A DNA stretch of 60,470 nucleotides from Allofournierella massiliensis (GTDB lineage Bacteria > Bacillota > Clostridia > Oscillospirales > Ruminococcaceae): the NCBI RefSeq assembly GCF_021531255.1, contig NZ_JAFBIO010000011.1:1-60470 (forward strand), in the 5' to 3' direction. The first letter of the stretch is position 1. Every line of letters begins with the position of its first letter. The position numbers were made by a program, and so were the translations under genes. Under the pieces are notes generated by a model that made no database searches, had not been told where the DNA came from, and was given only the letters and a program-made list of their open reading frames with translations. This document shows, one piece after another, positions 52,010-60,228 of this stretch.

Positions 52010-53467
52010 TTACAAAATCGTGCCGGCAATACGGGAGAAAAGCCCCAGCAGGCCGGTGGGCCAGAGCCCGAAGATCAAAAGCCCGGCGCAGCCGGTCAGG
52101 AGTGCCCCCACCGAAAGGGGCGAGACCCGCAGCCGGGGCAGGGCAGGCCAATCCTTGCCGGGGAAAAAGCCGGCGGCCAGGATGGGGAAAAGGTACCCTG
52201 CCGTGAGCAGGGCGCTCACCAGCAATACGGCCGCGCCCAGCCAACCCCAGCTGCCCAGCTGGAGAAAACTGCTCTCGGCCAGATACCACTTGCTCACAAA
52301 ACCGCCCAAGGGGGGAATGCCCACCAGGGAAAGGGAGGCCAGGGCAAAACACCACATCACATCCGGCATCCGCTGGCCAATGCCCCGCAGCTGCCCCACC
52401 CGCACGAAACCGGCGGAATGGATGATGGCGCCGGCCGAGAGGAAGAGGGCGGTTTTTGCCAGAGCATGGAAGAGAATCTGCAGCATGGCGCCGGCAAAGC
52501 CCGCTGGGCAGAGCAGGAAGAGGCCGAACAGGGCATAGCTCACCTGGCTCACGGTGGACCAGGCCAGCCGTTTTTTCAGCAGCTGCTCTTTATAGGCCAG
52601 CATACTGCCCATAAAGACGGTGATGAGGGCCAGGGCCAGCAGGGTGTACTGCACCCAGCTGCCCCGCAGAAAATCCGGCCCGAATACATAGTACAGAACG
52701 CGGATGATACCCAGCACGCCGCCCTTGGTGATCACGGCGGAAAGTACCGCCGAGGCGGGGGCAGGGGCCTCCGGGTGGGCAATGGGCAGCCAGGCATGCA
52801 GGGGCAGCAGGCCCGCCTTGCTGCCAAAACCCAGCAGCATGGCAAAAGCGGCCAGCAGGGTCAGCTCGGGCCGCGCCTGGGCCAGCCCCTCGGCCAGGGC
52901 GCCGCCGGGGGTGAAGGTGGTGGTGTAGCACTGGCGCTGGGCAAAGAAAAAGCCGAACAGAGCCAGAGACGCCCCCAGCAGGGAATATCCCAGATACTGC
53001 ATGCCTGCCCGGCGGGAAGCCTCGGTGCGCTCGTGGAGCACCAGGGGCAGGCTGCAGAGGGTCATCATTTCATAGAACAGGTAAAAGCTGAACAGGTTGC
53101 CCGCATAGCACAGCCCCTGCAGGCTGGAAAGGGTGAGCAGGTAAAAGACCGAGTAGCTGGTCTCCCGCTCATCATGGGAAAAGTACTCAAAGCCGAAAAA
53201 GCCGGCCAGAAGAAAGACCAGGGCAAACAGCACCGAAAAGAACTTGCCCAGCAGATCGCCGCTCAGAAGAAAGACAAAATCTCCCAGGCGGATCAGCCCC
53301 AGGCTGCCGCTGCAGCGGAAGGCGGCCAGCAGGCAGCTGACCAGTTCCAGCACCAGCACAAAGCCCACGCACTGATGCAGGCTTTTCTTGTCTGTGGCCA
53401 CAAAGGGCAGGCAGAGGCCAATCAGGGCCGGCAGCAGGATGGGCACCAGAAAATACCAGGAATTCAT
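52010..53467 (-). CDS. MrpD/NuoM-like antiporter subunit
   Basis: The 485-residue protein has about 14 helices with FYEMMTLCSLP (TM5 Glu), GSKAGLLPLHAWLPIAHPEAPAPASAVLSAVITKGGV (TM7 and TM8 Lys, outline) and GGFVSKWYLAES. It starts MNSWYFL, almost the same as the next gene product (MNSWFLL), which suggests a duplication. The two genes are 13 bases apart. Confidence 0.88.
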   Translation of the reverse strand: MNSWYFLVPILLPALIGLCLPFVATDKKSLHQCVGFVLVLELVSCLLAAFRCSGSLGLIRLGDFVFLLSGDLLGKFFSVLFALVFLLAGFFGFEYFSHDERETSYSVFYLLTLSSLQGLCYAGNLFSFYLFYEMMTLCSLPLVLHERTEASRRAGMQYLGYSLLGASLALFGFFFAQRQCYTTTFTPGGALAEGLAQARPELTLLAAFAMLLGFGSKAGLLPLHAWLPIAHPEAPAPASAVLSAVITKGGVLGIIRVLYYVFGPDFLRGSWVQYTLLALALITVFMGSMLAYKEQLLKKRLAWSTVSQVSYALFGLFLLCPAGFAGAMLQILFHALAKTALFLSAGAIIHSAGFVRVGQLRGIGQRMPDVMWCFALASLSLVGIPPLGGFVSKWYLAESSFLQLGSWGWLGAAVLLVSALLTAGYLFPILAAGFFPGKDWPALPRLRVSPLSVGALLTGCAGLLIFGLWPTGLLGLFSRIAGTIL

Positions 53468-53478
53468 GCGCCCCTCCT

Positions 53479-55020
53479 TTACAAAAGCGCCAGACCCTGA
53501 TGGATCAGGTCGGCTGTCGGGTTAAAGAAGACTCCCAAAAAGACCACGCCGGCCATCAGGCAGACGGCGGCCACCGCAAAAGAGGGAGGGAGAGGCAGAT
53601 CAAAATCCATGGGTTTAGAGCGGCAGGGCGCCTGGCGCAGGCCCGAATCCAGCTCCTCCTTGAGGGGGTTGCCGTGGGTCCAAATCAAAAGGATCACCGG
53701 CAGGTAGTACAGGGCGTTCAGCACGCTGCTGATAGCCAGTACCCCAAAGGCCAGCAGGTTCTGCCAGCCCAGTTCCAGGCTTGCCTGGGCCAGGAACAGT
53801 TTGGTGACAAAGCCGCCCAGAAGGGGCAGGCCAATCATGGAAAGGCCGCCCACGGTAAAGCCGACGCCGGCCAGGGGGGCCCGATGGGCCGCGCCCCGCA
53901 GGTAGTACAGCTGCTTGTGGTGGCCGGATACCCGGATCAGTTCCCCTGCCGACACGAAGAGCAGGGGTTTGGTGAAGGCGTGGGCCATCACCTGGAAGAT
54001 GGCGGCAGTCATGCCGGCGGCGGTGCCCATGCCGATGCCCAGGAAGATATAGCCCACCTGGGCCACCGAGGAATAGGCGATCATCCGCTTGAGGTGGTTT
54101 TCCTTCATGGCGTACCAGCTGCCCATGACCATGGCAATCACCGCCAGCACAAACAGTACGTCAAAGATATGGCTCTTTTCGGCCACCGGCAGGGTGTACA
54201 CCTGATACAGGATCTTGATAAGCAGGATGATGTACCCCTTCAGCACCAGGCCGGAAAGGATGGCGCTGGAAGCGGTGGTAGCGTTGCCGTGGGCGCCGGG
54301 CAGCCAGGCGTGGAAGGGATAAAGGGCGCTCTTGATGGCCAGGCCCAGCACCATCAGGCCGGTGAGCACGGTGAGGGGAAGGGCATAATTGCCGGTGGTA
54401 TCCAGCAGGCCGATGGCCTGCCGCAGGCTGGGGAAGAGCAGCTGGCCGGTGATGCCGTACAGAAGGGCCAGGGCCAGCAGGAACAGGCCGCTGCCCAGCT
54501 GGCTCATGATGATGTACCGGATGGTGGCCATGTTGGTGTGGCCGGTATCCTTGGCCATCACAATAGCGCAGCTGGCGATGGTGTTGATCTCGATAAAGAC
54601 GTAGGCGGTGAACAGATCGTTGGTGTATACCATGACCAGCATGCTGGACCAGAGCAGGTTCAGCATCAGGTAGTACAGGGGCAGCTTTTTTGGCAGGATA
54701 TCATGCTGGATATCCTCAAGGCCGCCCAGCACGCACAAAAACATCACCAGGGCAAACAGGGCGCAGAGCATGGCCTCCAGCGGGCCGGCCCGCAGCTCGT
54801 TGCCCCAGGGGGCGGGGTAGTGGCCCAGCATGTAGGTGAAGCTCTCCCCGGAGCGGAAGAGAATGCAGGCCAGATGGGCATTGGCAGCACAGCAGATGGC
54901 CAGAATGCCCAGATGCAGCCGCAGAGCCCACCGGGGGGAACAGATCAGGCTGGTGATGACGCCCCCTACCATGGAGAGCAGGATGCAGAAAAACGGGATA
55001 TTCTGATAGAAGGGGAGCAT
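53479..55020 (-). CDS. mrpD: MrpD/NuoN-like antiporter subunit
   Basis: The 513-residue protein has FIEINTIASCAIV (TM5 Glu), AIKSALYPFHAWLPGAHGNATTASSAILSGLVLKGY (TM7 and TM8 Lys, outline) and GGFVTKLFLAQASLELG. It follows mrpC and is the most Mrp-like of the four large subunits. Its start overlaps the mrpC stop by one base. Confidence 0.9.
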   Translation of the reverse strand: MLPFYQNIPFFCILLSMVGGVITSLICSPRWALRLHLGILAICCAANAHLACILFRSGESFTYMLGHYPAPWGNELRAGPLEAMLCALFALVMFLCVLGGLEDIQHDILPKKLPLYYLMLNLLWSSMLVMVYTNDLFTAYVFIEINTIASCAIVMAKDTGHTNMATIRYIIMSQLGSGLFLLALALLYGITGQLLFPSLRQAIGLLDTTGNYALPLTVLTGLMVLGLAIKSALYPFHAWLPGAHGNATTASSAILSGLVLKGYIILLIKILYQVYTLPVAEKSHIFDVLFVLAVIAMVMGSWYAMKENHLKRMIAYSSVAQVGYIFLGIGMGTAAGMTAAIFQVMAHAFTKPLLFVSAGELIRVSGHHKQLYYLRGAAHRAPLAGVGFTVGGLSMIGLPLLGGFVTKLFLAQASLELGWQNLLAFGVLAISSVLNALYYLPVILLIWTHGNPLKEELDSGLRQAPCRSKPMDFDLPLPPSFAVAAVCLMAGVVFLGVFFNPTADLIHQGLALL

Positions 55021-55409
55021 CAGTTGCCCCCCTTCCGGACCATCATCAGAATGGCGTCAATATCCAGGGTGTGGTAGCGCAGGTAAAGCCGCTGGGTAAG
55101 GGCCAGCATAAAGGCGGTGCAGCTCACCGAGACCACGATGCCGGTGAGCACCAGGCCGGTGGGGATGGGGTTCACATACTGCTCCACCTGGGCCGGGTCG
55201 GTGGTGCTCACCAGGATGGGAGCATACCGGCCCTCGATATAGCCAAAGCTGGTGAGCAGCAGGAAGATGGCGGTATCCATGATGTTGAGCCCGATGATCT
55301 TGCGGATCAGGTTCTTCTGCAGCAAAAGGTTCACAAACCCGATGCCGAACAAAATCACCGAAGCCGCAAGGATGTGATTTTGAGCAAGAAGCGAAGCGAT
55401 CTCCTTCAT
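55020..55409 (-). CDS. mrpC: Na+/H+ antiporter subunit MrpC (NuoK-like)
   Basis: The 129-residue protein has three helices and the NuoK/MrpC pattern NLIRKIIGLNIMDTAIFLLLTSFGY and PTGLVLTGIVVSVSCTAFMLALTQRLY. An extended loop (about 62-82) separates helices 2 and 3. The ATG at 55409 is used here, but a TTG three codons upstream, in a TTGA overlap with the preceding stop, is a good alternative. Confidence 0.9.
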   Translation of the reverse strand: MKEIASLLAQNHILAASVILFGIGFVNLLLQKNLIRKIIGLNIMDTAIFLLLTSFGYIEGRYAPILVSTTDPAQVEQYVNPIPTGLVLTGIVVSVSCTAFMLALTQRLYLRYHTLDIDAILMMVRKGGN

Positions 55410-55414
55410 AGTCG

Positions 55415-56323
55415 TCAAAAATCCCCTTTGTTGAAAAGCGCGTAAAAGGCATACATGGTGCAGGCCACCACAAGGCCCACACAGATGTTCAGAGGCAGGA
55501 TCAGGCCGCCGGACAGGATGGCCCCCGGGATCCCCTTGGGGATGGGGTTTTCCATATGGTTGGCGCCCAGAAAGAAGCTGTAGGATTTGGCCCCGGCGTA
55601 GATGGCCAGGCAGATAAAGTTGAGAATGTAAAAGGCCTTCCGGTCAAAAAAACGGGAGACTGTTTTCTGGCCGCAGGCAGTGGCGTAAAAAATCAGGCCG
55701 CTGCCGATGATGATGCCCCCCGAGAAGCCGCCGCCAGGGGAAAGATGACCGTTCACCACCACATAGATCCCGAACAGCAGGATGAAGGGGGTGAGGAAAT
55801 GGGCCGCATGGCGCAGCAGATGCATCTCTTCTTCCGCCAGGATGATATCGTCCTCCTTGCGCTCGGCCTCCAGCTTGGGCGGCAGGGAGTGCTTATCGTT
55901 CCACAGCAGCACAAAAACGCTCATGGCGGTGAGGAAGAGCACGCAGCTCTCGCCAAAGGTATCGAAGGCCCGGTAATCCAGGATCATGCCGGATACCAGA
56001 TTCACCGCGCCGGTCTCTTCCAGGCCCTGCTCCACATAGCGCTCGGCCACCTCGTTCTGGTCGGGGGTGCCGGGAGTGCCGTGAAGGGGCAGGCGGGTCA
56101 CGGTAGCCAGCAGAATGCCGATCAGGGCCACCGAGGCAAGAACCGCCGATACCCGGTAAAACCACACCTCATAGGTTTTGGGCTGGCCGGTGGAGACCTC
56201 CCGGGGTTTGCGGCGGAACAAAGGCGAGTGCTTGGGCTGGTACTCCTTCTCAAAGCGGGCCGCCGGCGCCGCTTCTCCGTTTACCCAGGCGGCAAAACGG
56301 GTCCAAAGTTCCTTTGCGCTCAT
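55415..56323 (-). CDS. Fusion of MbhE-like and MrpB/MnhB domains
   Basis: The 302-residue protein has a charged N terminus, a helix (about 53-72), then the MbhE-like segment VNLVSGMILDYRAFDTFGESCVLFLTAMSVFVLL (about 107-140, outline). The C-terminal half is MnhB/MrpB: LTPFILLFGIYVVVNGHLSPGGGFSGGIIIGSGL (about 176-209, outline). In Mrp the first segment belongs to MrpA and in Mbh it is the separate subunit MbhE. It overlaps both neighbours. Confidence 0.85.
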   Translation of the reverse strand: MSAKELWTRFAAWVNGEAAPAARFEKEYQPKHSPLFRRKPREVSTGQPKTYEVWFYRVSAVLASVALIGILLATVTRLPLHGTPGTPDQNEVAERYVEQGLEETGAVNLVSGMILDYRAFDTFGESCVLFLTAMSVFVLLWNDKHSLPPKLEAERKEDDIILAEEEMHLLRHAAHFLTPFILLFGIYVVVNGHLSPGGGFSGGIIIGSGLIFYATACGQKTVSRFFDRKAFYILNFICLAIYAGAKSYSFFLGANHMENPIPKGIPGAILSGGLILPLNICVGLVVACTMYAFYALFNKGDF

Positions 56324-56574
56324 TTCTTATCCCTCGTTCCGTCCAGAAAATGGGCTGTTTTCAGGGTGAGCAGAAACAGCACCGTGTCGATGCCGGCGCC
56401 CACCGCCGCCTCGGTGATGGCCAGGTCCGGCGCCTGCATCAGCAGCCAGAGAATGGCGGTAACGGTACTGAAAGCGGCGAATACCAGCACCGCGTTCAGC
56501 AGCCGGCGGCACAAAGGGGCCAGAATGGCGCAGACGATCAGAAAGATCAGCAGCAGGTATTCCAGATAGATCAT
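56320..56574 (-). CDS. DUF4040/MbhD-like subunit
   Basis: The 84-residue protein has two or three helices with LMQAPDLAITEAAVGAGIDTVLFLLTLK, the conserved motif of MbhD and of the MrpA C-terminal region. It is separate here. Overlaps of 4 bases with both neighbours give tight coupling. Confidence 0.88.
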   Translation of the reverse strand: MIYLEYLLLIFLIVCAILAPLCRRLLNAVLVFAAFSTVTAILWLLMQAPDLAITEAAVGAGIDTVLFLLTLKTAHFLDGTRDKK

Positions 56575-56882
56575 TTTTCCACCTCATATTCATCGTGGAT
56601 GGAAAGGTTGGTGGTGGCCTCGGCCTTGCCGATCCGGTTGGTGGCCACCGGCGCGGTGATCCACAGCACCACCAGCATCAGCAGATATTTCAGGCTGGTG
56701 AAACAGAAGCCCTTCAGCACGATCAGCCCGGCAATCACCAGCAGGGTGCCCAGGGTATCGCTGAGGGAGGCGGCGTGGATCCGGTTGAGCACATAGCGGA
56801 ACCGGAACACACCAATCAGGGAAATAATGAAAACCAGGCAGCCTGCCAGGAGCAAAGCTGCCCCGATCACGGTACGGATCAT
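56571..56882 (-). CDS. mrpG: Na+/H+ antiporter subunit MrpG
   Basis: The 103-residue protein has three helices and the MrpG pattern GVFRFRYVLNRIHAASLSDTLGTLLVIAGLI. ATG at 56882 with GAGGAGG upstream, in an ATGA overlap with mrpF. Confidence 0.9.
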   Translation of the reverse strand: MIRTVIGAALLLAGCLVFIISLIGVFRFRYVLNRIHAASLSDTLGTLLVIAGLIVLKGFCFTSLKYLLMLVVLWITAPVATNRIGKAEATTNLSIHDEYEVEK

Positions 56883-57235
56883 CTGTGGCGGTCCTCCTCT
56901 TCTCGTTCCAGCCGGTCCAGGATCTCCTGGGCGGATTCCTCGGGATGTTTTTCCTTCAAATGGCGCAGCCGGCCTTTGTGGTGCAGTACCACCACCCGGC
57001 ACAGGATCTGCACGCTCAAAAAGCTGAGCAGCGCAAACAGGAACGCAATGTCCAGCACATAGTCTTCCAGCTTATAGGCGGCCAGTACGCAGATGATGTT
57101 TACCGTAAAGGTACACACCAGGTTGGCGGCCACGATCTTATCGGTAAAGCGCCGGCCCATGGCGGCGTACACCAGGCAGGCGATGATACACAGGGCCATG
57201 ATGGTGAGAACCACCGGGTAGACCAGGTCCATCAT
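56879..57235 (-). CDS. mrpF: Na+/H+ antiporter subunit MrpF-like, with extended C terminus
   Basis: The 118-residue protein has three helices (about 6-22, 34-53 and 58-75) and the MrpF DKIVAANLVCTFTVNIICVLA stretch. A charged C-terminal extension (about 85-118) is not usual in MrpF. ATGATG at 57235 shares its A with the stop of mrpE. Confidence 0.87.
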   Translation of the reverse strand: MMDLVYPVVLTIMALCIIACLVYAAMGRRFTDKIVAANLVCTFTVNIICVLAAYKLEDYVLDIAFLFALLSFLSVQILCRVVVLHHKGRLRHLKEKHPEESAQEILDRLEREEEDRHR

Positions 57236-57765
57236 CAGGTTCGCTCCTCCTTCTCCCGGCGGGCCTCCCGGTCCCGGGCTTGCTCTTGGTGAATCACGTC
57301 TTCCATCTGCTGCAGCCGGGGCGTCAGGTCCAGATGGCGGGCCCCTTCGGCCATATCCCCGTTCAGGGCGTGGATGCACAGGATGCTGCTGCCATACAGC
57401 CCCACCGTAAAGGTGCCGGGGGTCAGGGTGATGGAGTTGCCCAGTACCACCCGGGTGCCTTCCTCCTTCAGGGGGGGCTCAAAAAAGAGCAGTTTGGGCT
57501 CTACCTCGTCCAGGGAAGGGCTCAGGATGATGGCGCACACCCGCAGGGAGGAGGAGATCATATGCCCCAACAGCCGCCACAGGTAGCGGACGATCCGCCC
57601 CGAAAGCCGCACAATGGCCCGATCCACCCAGCGGGGCCAGATATGCTGGGCATGGCAGAACCAGGAAAGGCCGGCCGACAGGGCCGCGCCAATCAGCAGT
57701 ACTTCCAGGGTAAAGCGGGAACACAGGATCAGCCACATGACCAGCAGCATAAAAAACAGCGTCAT
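57235..57765 (-). CDS. mrpE: Na+/H+ antiporter subunit MrpE
   Basis: The 176-residue protein has two N-terminal helices, then the MrpE domain with RVVLGNSITLTPGTFTVGLYGSSILCIHALNGDMAEG (outline). It is the first gene of the operon, with AAGGAGG 12 bases before the ATG at 57765. Confidence 0.9.
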   Translation of the reverse strand: MTLFFMLLVMWLILCSRFTLEVLLIGAALSAGLSWFCHAQHIWPRWVDRAIVRLSGRIVRYLWRLLGHMISSSLRVCAIILSPSLDEVEPKLLFFEPPLKEEGTRVVLGNSITLTPGTFTVGLYGSSILCIHALNGDMAEGARHLDLTPRLQQMEDVIHQEQARDREARREKEERT

Positions 57766-57872
57766 AAAAAAGTACCCCCTCCTTGCCCAAAGCGAAAGCA
57801 GCGGACCAGCAGGGAGCAAATGCGGCCTCACATTTGCTGCAGGACCGGCTTTCGTTCAAAAAATACCATTTT

Positions 57873-57902
57873 ATTTTAACATGAATCACGAGACTTTGTC
57901 GA
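57873..57902 (-). promoter_or_regulatory. Promoter of the Mrp/Mbh-like operon
   Basis: On the minus strand TCGACA (57902-57897) and TAAAAT (57878-57873) are 18 bases apart, with TGT giving an extended -10. The leader to mrpE is about 100 nt. Confidence 0.6.
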
Positions 57903-57976
57903 CTGTGCAAGTTAAACTTTTTGAGGTTTTTTGATAAAAAAAGCGCTGCAAGGCGCCCGACGGGTGTTGACAGGTT

Positions 57977-57985
57977 TGTTATAAT
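57977..57985 (+). promoter_or_regulatory. Extended -10 promoter of the CobW-type gene pair
   Basis: TGT directly followed by TATAAT (57980-57985). TTGACA lies only 7 bases upstream, too close to serve as its -35. The leader of about 125 nt contains the hairpins CGGGCA-GGTA-TGCCCG and GAAAGC-GCTTAT-GCTTTC. No Zur box was recognised. Confidence 0.5.
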
Positions 57986-58118
57986 TAATAAGGTAAAAAA
58001 CGGGCAGGTATGCCCGCAGGCGGGAGGAAAGCGCTTATGCTTTCGGCTTTCTTTCGGCAGGGCTTCAAGGCGCAAAGCAGGCCGCAGATTTGACGGCGCT
58101 GGAACAGGAGGCATAAAC

Positions 58119-59201
58119 ATGACCAGGATCGATATTTTCTCCGGTTTTCTTGGGGCGGGCAAGACCACCCTTATCAAAAAGCTTATCAAAGAGGCCTTCC
58201 AGGGCGAGCAGGTGGTGCTGATCGAGAACGAATTCGGCGAGATCGGCATTGACGGCGGTTTTCTCAAAGAGGCCGGCGTCCAGATCACCGAGATGAACTC
58301 CGGCTGCATCTGCTGCAGTCTGGTGGGGGATTTCCGCGAGGCGCTGAAAAAGGTCATCGACCAGTATCACCCTGACCGGATCCTCATTGAGCCCTCGGGC
58401 GTGGGCAAGCTCAGCGATGTGACCCGGGCTGTGGAAGCCATTGCCGAGGACCGGGATGTGAAGCTCAGCAGCTTTGTGACGGTGGCGGATGTGAACAAGG
58501 TCAAGCTGTATATGAAGAACTTCGGCGAGTTCTACAATGACCAGGTGAGCCATGCCAACGCCATCATCCTGAGCCGTACCGGCAAGGCCAAGGACGAGAA
58601 GATCGAGGCGGCGGTGGAACTGCTGCGCCAGAAAAACCCCAACGCCCTCATCCTCACCACCGACTGGGATCAGCTGCAGGGCCCCCAGATCGTGAAAGCC
58701 ATGGAGAGCGGCGACGATTTTGTGGAAAAGCTGCTGGAAGAAGCCCGCAGCCATGCCGGCGAGGAGCATGAGCATCACCACCACCATGAGCACCACCATG
58801 AGGATGGGGAGTGCTGCCACCACGACCACGAGCACCACCACGAAGATGGGGAATGCTGCCACCATGACCATGAGCATCATCATCACGACCATGGGGAGTG
58901 CGGCTGCGGCCATCATCATGACCATGACGCCGACGAGGTGTTCACCAGCTGGGGCCGGGAGACGGTGAAGAAGTATACCCGTGCTGAACTGGAATTTGCC
59001 CTGAACAGCCTGGACAGCGGCGAATTCGGCGCCGTGCTGCGGGCCAAGGGAATCGTGGCCGGCGACGAGGGCTGGTACCAGTTCGACTATGTGCCCGGCG
59101 AGCATGAGGTGCGCGCCAGCGCCCCCGATGTGGCCGGCCGTCTCTGCGTGATCGGCTCCGATCTGAAGGAGGAAGGGCTGGCTCAGCTCTTCCGCTGCTG
59201 A
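58119..59201 (+). CDS. CobW/COG0523-family GTP-binding metallochaperone with His-rich insert
   Basis: The 360-residue protein has Walker A SGFLGAGKTTL (8-18), the metal motif SGCICCSL (Cys63, Cys65, Cys66), EPSGVGKLSDV, and a His/Cys-rich insert (about 216-272) with two copies of EDGECCHHDHEHHH, followed by a CobW C-terminal domain. These GTPases carry zinc, cobalt or other metals, often under low zinc. The ATG at 58119 has CAGGAGG upstream. It probably forms an operon with the next gene, 15 bases away. Confidence 0.93.
   Translation: MTRIDIFSGFLGAGKTTLIKKLIKEAFQGEQVVLIENEFGEIGIDGGFLKEAGVQITEMNSGCICCSLVGDFREALKKVIDQYHPDRILIEPSGVGKLSDVTRAVEAIAEDRDVKLSSFVTVADVNKVKLYMKNFGEFYNDQVSHANAIILSRTGKAKDEKIEAAVELLRQKNPNALILTTDWDQLQGPQIVKAMESGDDFVEKLLEEARSHAGEEHEHHHHHEHHHEDGECCHHDHEHHHEDGECCHHDHEHHHHDHGECGCGHHHDHDADEVFTSWGRETVKKYTRAELEFALNSLDSGEFGAVLRAKGIVAGDEGWYQFDYVPGEHEVRASAPDVAGRLCVIGSDLKEEGLAQLFRC
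58800..58883 (+). repeat. Two tandem 42-bp units encoding the His/Cys motif
   Basis: Units 58800-58841 and 58842-58883 encode the same 14 residues (EDGECCHHDHEHHH) with a few synonymous changes. They lie within a longer His-rich stretch, which suggests expansion of the metal-binding insert by slippage. Confidence 0.9.
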
Positions 59202-59216
59202 CAGGGGAGGAATACC

Positions 59217-60179
59217 ATGGCATACGAGATCCCGGTCTATCTGTTTGTGGGTTTTCTGGAATCGGGCAAGACCAAGTTTATTCAGGAGACCATGGAGGAC
59301 CCCCAGTTCGATTCCGGCGACAAGACCCTTCTGCTGGTCTGCGAGGAGGGCGAAGGGGAATACGACCCGGACAAATTCGCCTTCGGGGGCGTTACGGTGG
59401 AGGTACTGGAGGATAAAAGCCAGCTCAACCGGGCCTATCTGGAGCAGCTCACCAAAAAATCCGGCGCGGGCCGGGTGGTGGTGGAATACAACGGCATGTG
59501 GATGCTGAACGACCTGTTCGAGGCCATGCCCGAAAGCTGGGCGGTCTACCAGTGCCTGGCCACCGCCGACGGCACCACCATCAAGGTGTATGCCGGCGAC
59601 AACGCCATGCGGGGGCTGATGCTGGATAAGATCAGCCGCAGCGAGCTGATCGTGGTGAACCGGGCCGAAGAGGTCAACGACGAGGAAAGCCGGGTGCTCA
59701 TCCACAAGCTGGTGCGCCAGGCCAGCCGCCGGTGCGACATTGCCTATGAATTCGCCGATGGCAGCGTGGCCTATGACGATATCCCCGACCCGCTGCCCTT
59801 CGACCTGAACGCGCCGGTCATCCAGATCGCCGACGAGGATTTCGGCATCTGGTACATGGATTGCCAGGATGACCCCCAAAAGTATGCGGGCAAGACGGTC
59901 TGCTTTACCGCTCAGGTCTGCCAGACCCCCCGGGCCGGCAAAAACAGCTTTGTGCCCGGGCGCTTTGCCATGACCTGCTGCGTGCAGGATATCCAGTTCG
60001 TGGGCTTCCCCTGCCGGTACGATGCCTATAAGGAGCTGAAGCAGCGGGACTGGATCCGCCTGACCGCCAAGGTAAACCTGAAATACCATCCCATCTTCCG
60101 GGGCGAGGGCCCGGTGCTCACGGCGCTCAAGGTGGAGCCGGGTCAGAAACCCCAGGAAGACGTGGTGACCTTCAGCTGA
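59217..60179 (+). CDS. CobW-like GTPase fused to a YcgQ/DUF1980-like domain
   Basis: The 320-residue protein has a Walker A VGFLESGKTKFIQE (about 11-24) but lacks the CxCC motif of true CobW proteins, and its NKxD motif reads NRAE. The C-terminal third (about 215-320) has KYAGKTVCFTAQVCQ, SFVPGRFAMTCCVQDIQFVGFPC and DWIRLTAKVNLKYHPIFRGEGPVL, which resembles the C-terminal domain of YcgQ/TIGR03943-type proteins. It probably acts with the upstream metallochaperone (inference). Confidence 0.8.
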   Translation: MAYEIPVYLFVGFLESGKTKFIQETMEDPQFDSGDKTLLLVCEEGEGEYDPDKFAFGGVTVEVLEDKSQLNRAYLEQLTKKSGAGRVVVEYNGMWMLNDLFEAMPESWAVYQCLATADGTTIKVYAGDNAMRGLMLDKISRSELIVVNRAEEVNDEESRVLIHKLVRQASRRCDIAYEFADGSVAYDDIPDPLPFDLNAPVIQIADEDFGIWYMDCQDDPQKYAGKTVCFTAQVCQTPRAGKNSFVPGRFAMTCCVQDIQFVGFPCRYDAYKELKQRDWIRLTAKVNLKYHPIFRGEGPVLTALKVEPGQKPQEDVVTFS

Positions 60180-60228
60180 AGTCCGCCCAAACAATGAGCC
60201 GCAATGGCGGGAAAGGGAAGAAAAAACC

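Noticed and set aside
57967-57985. TTGACA plus TATAAT as a standard promoter
   Set aside because: The spacer is 7 bases, far too short; the -10 was kept as an extended -10 element.
58770-58935. CRISPR-like or satellite array
   Set aside because: The repeats are coding, with continuous frame through the His-rich insert of a CobW protein, and have no spacers.
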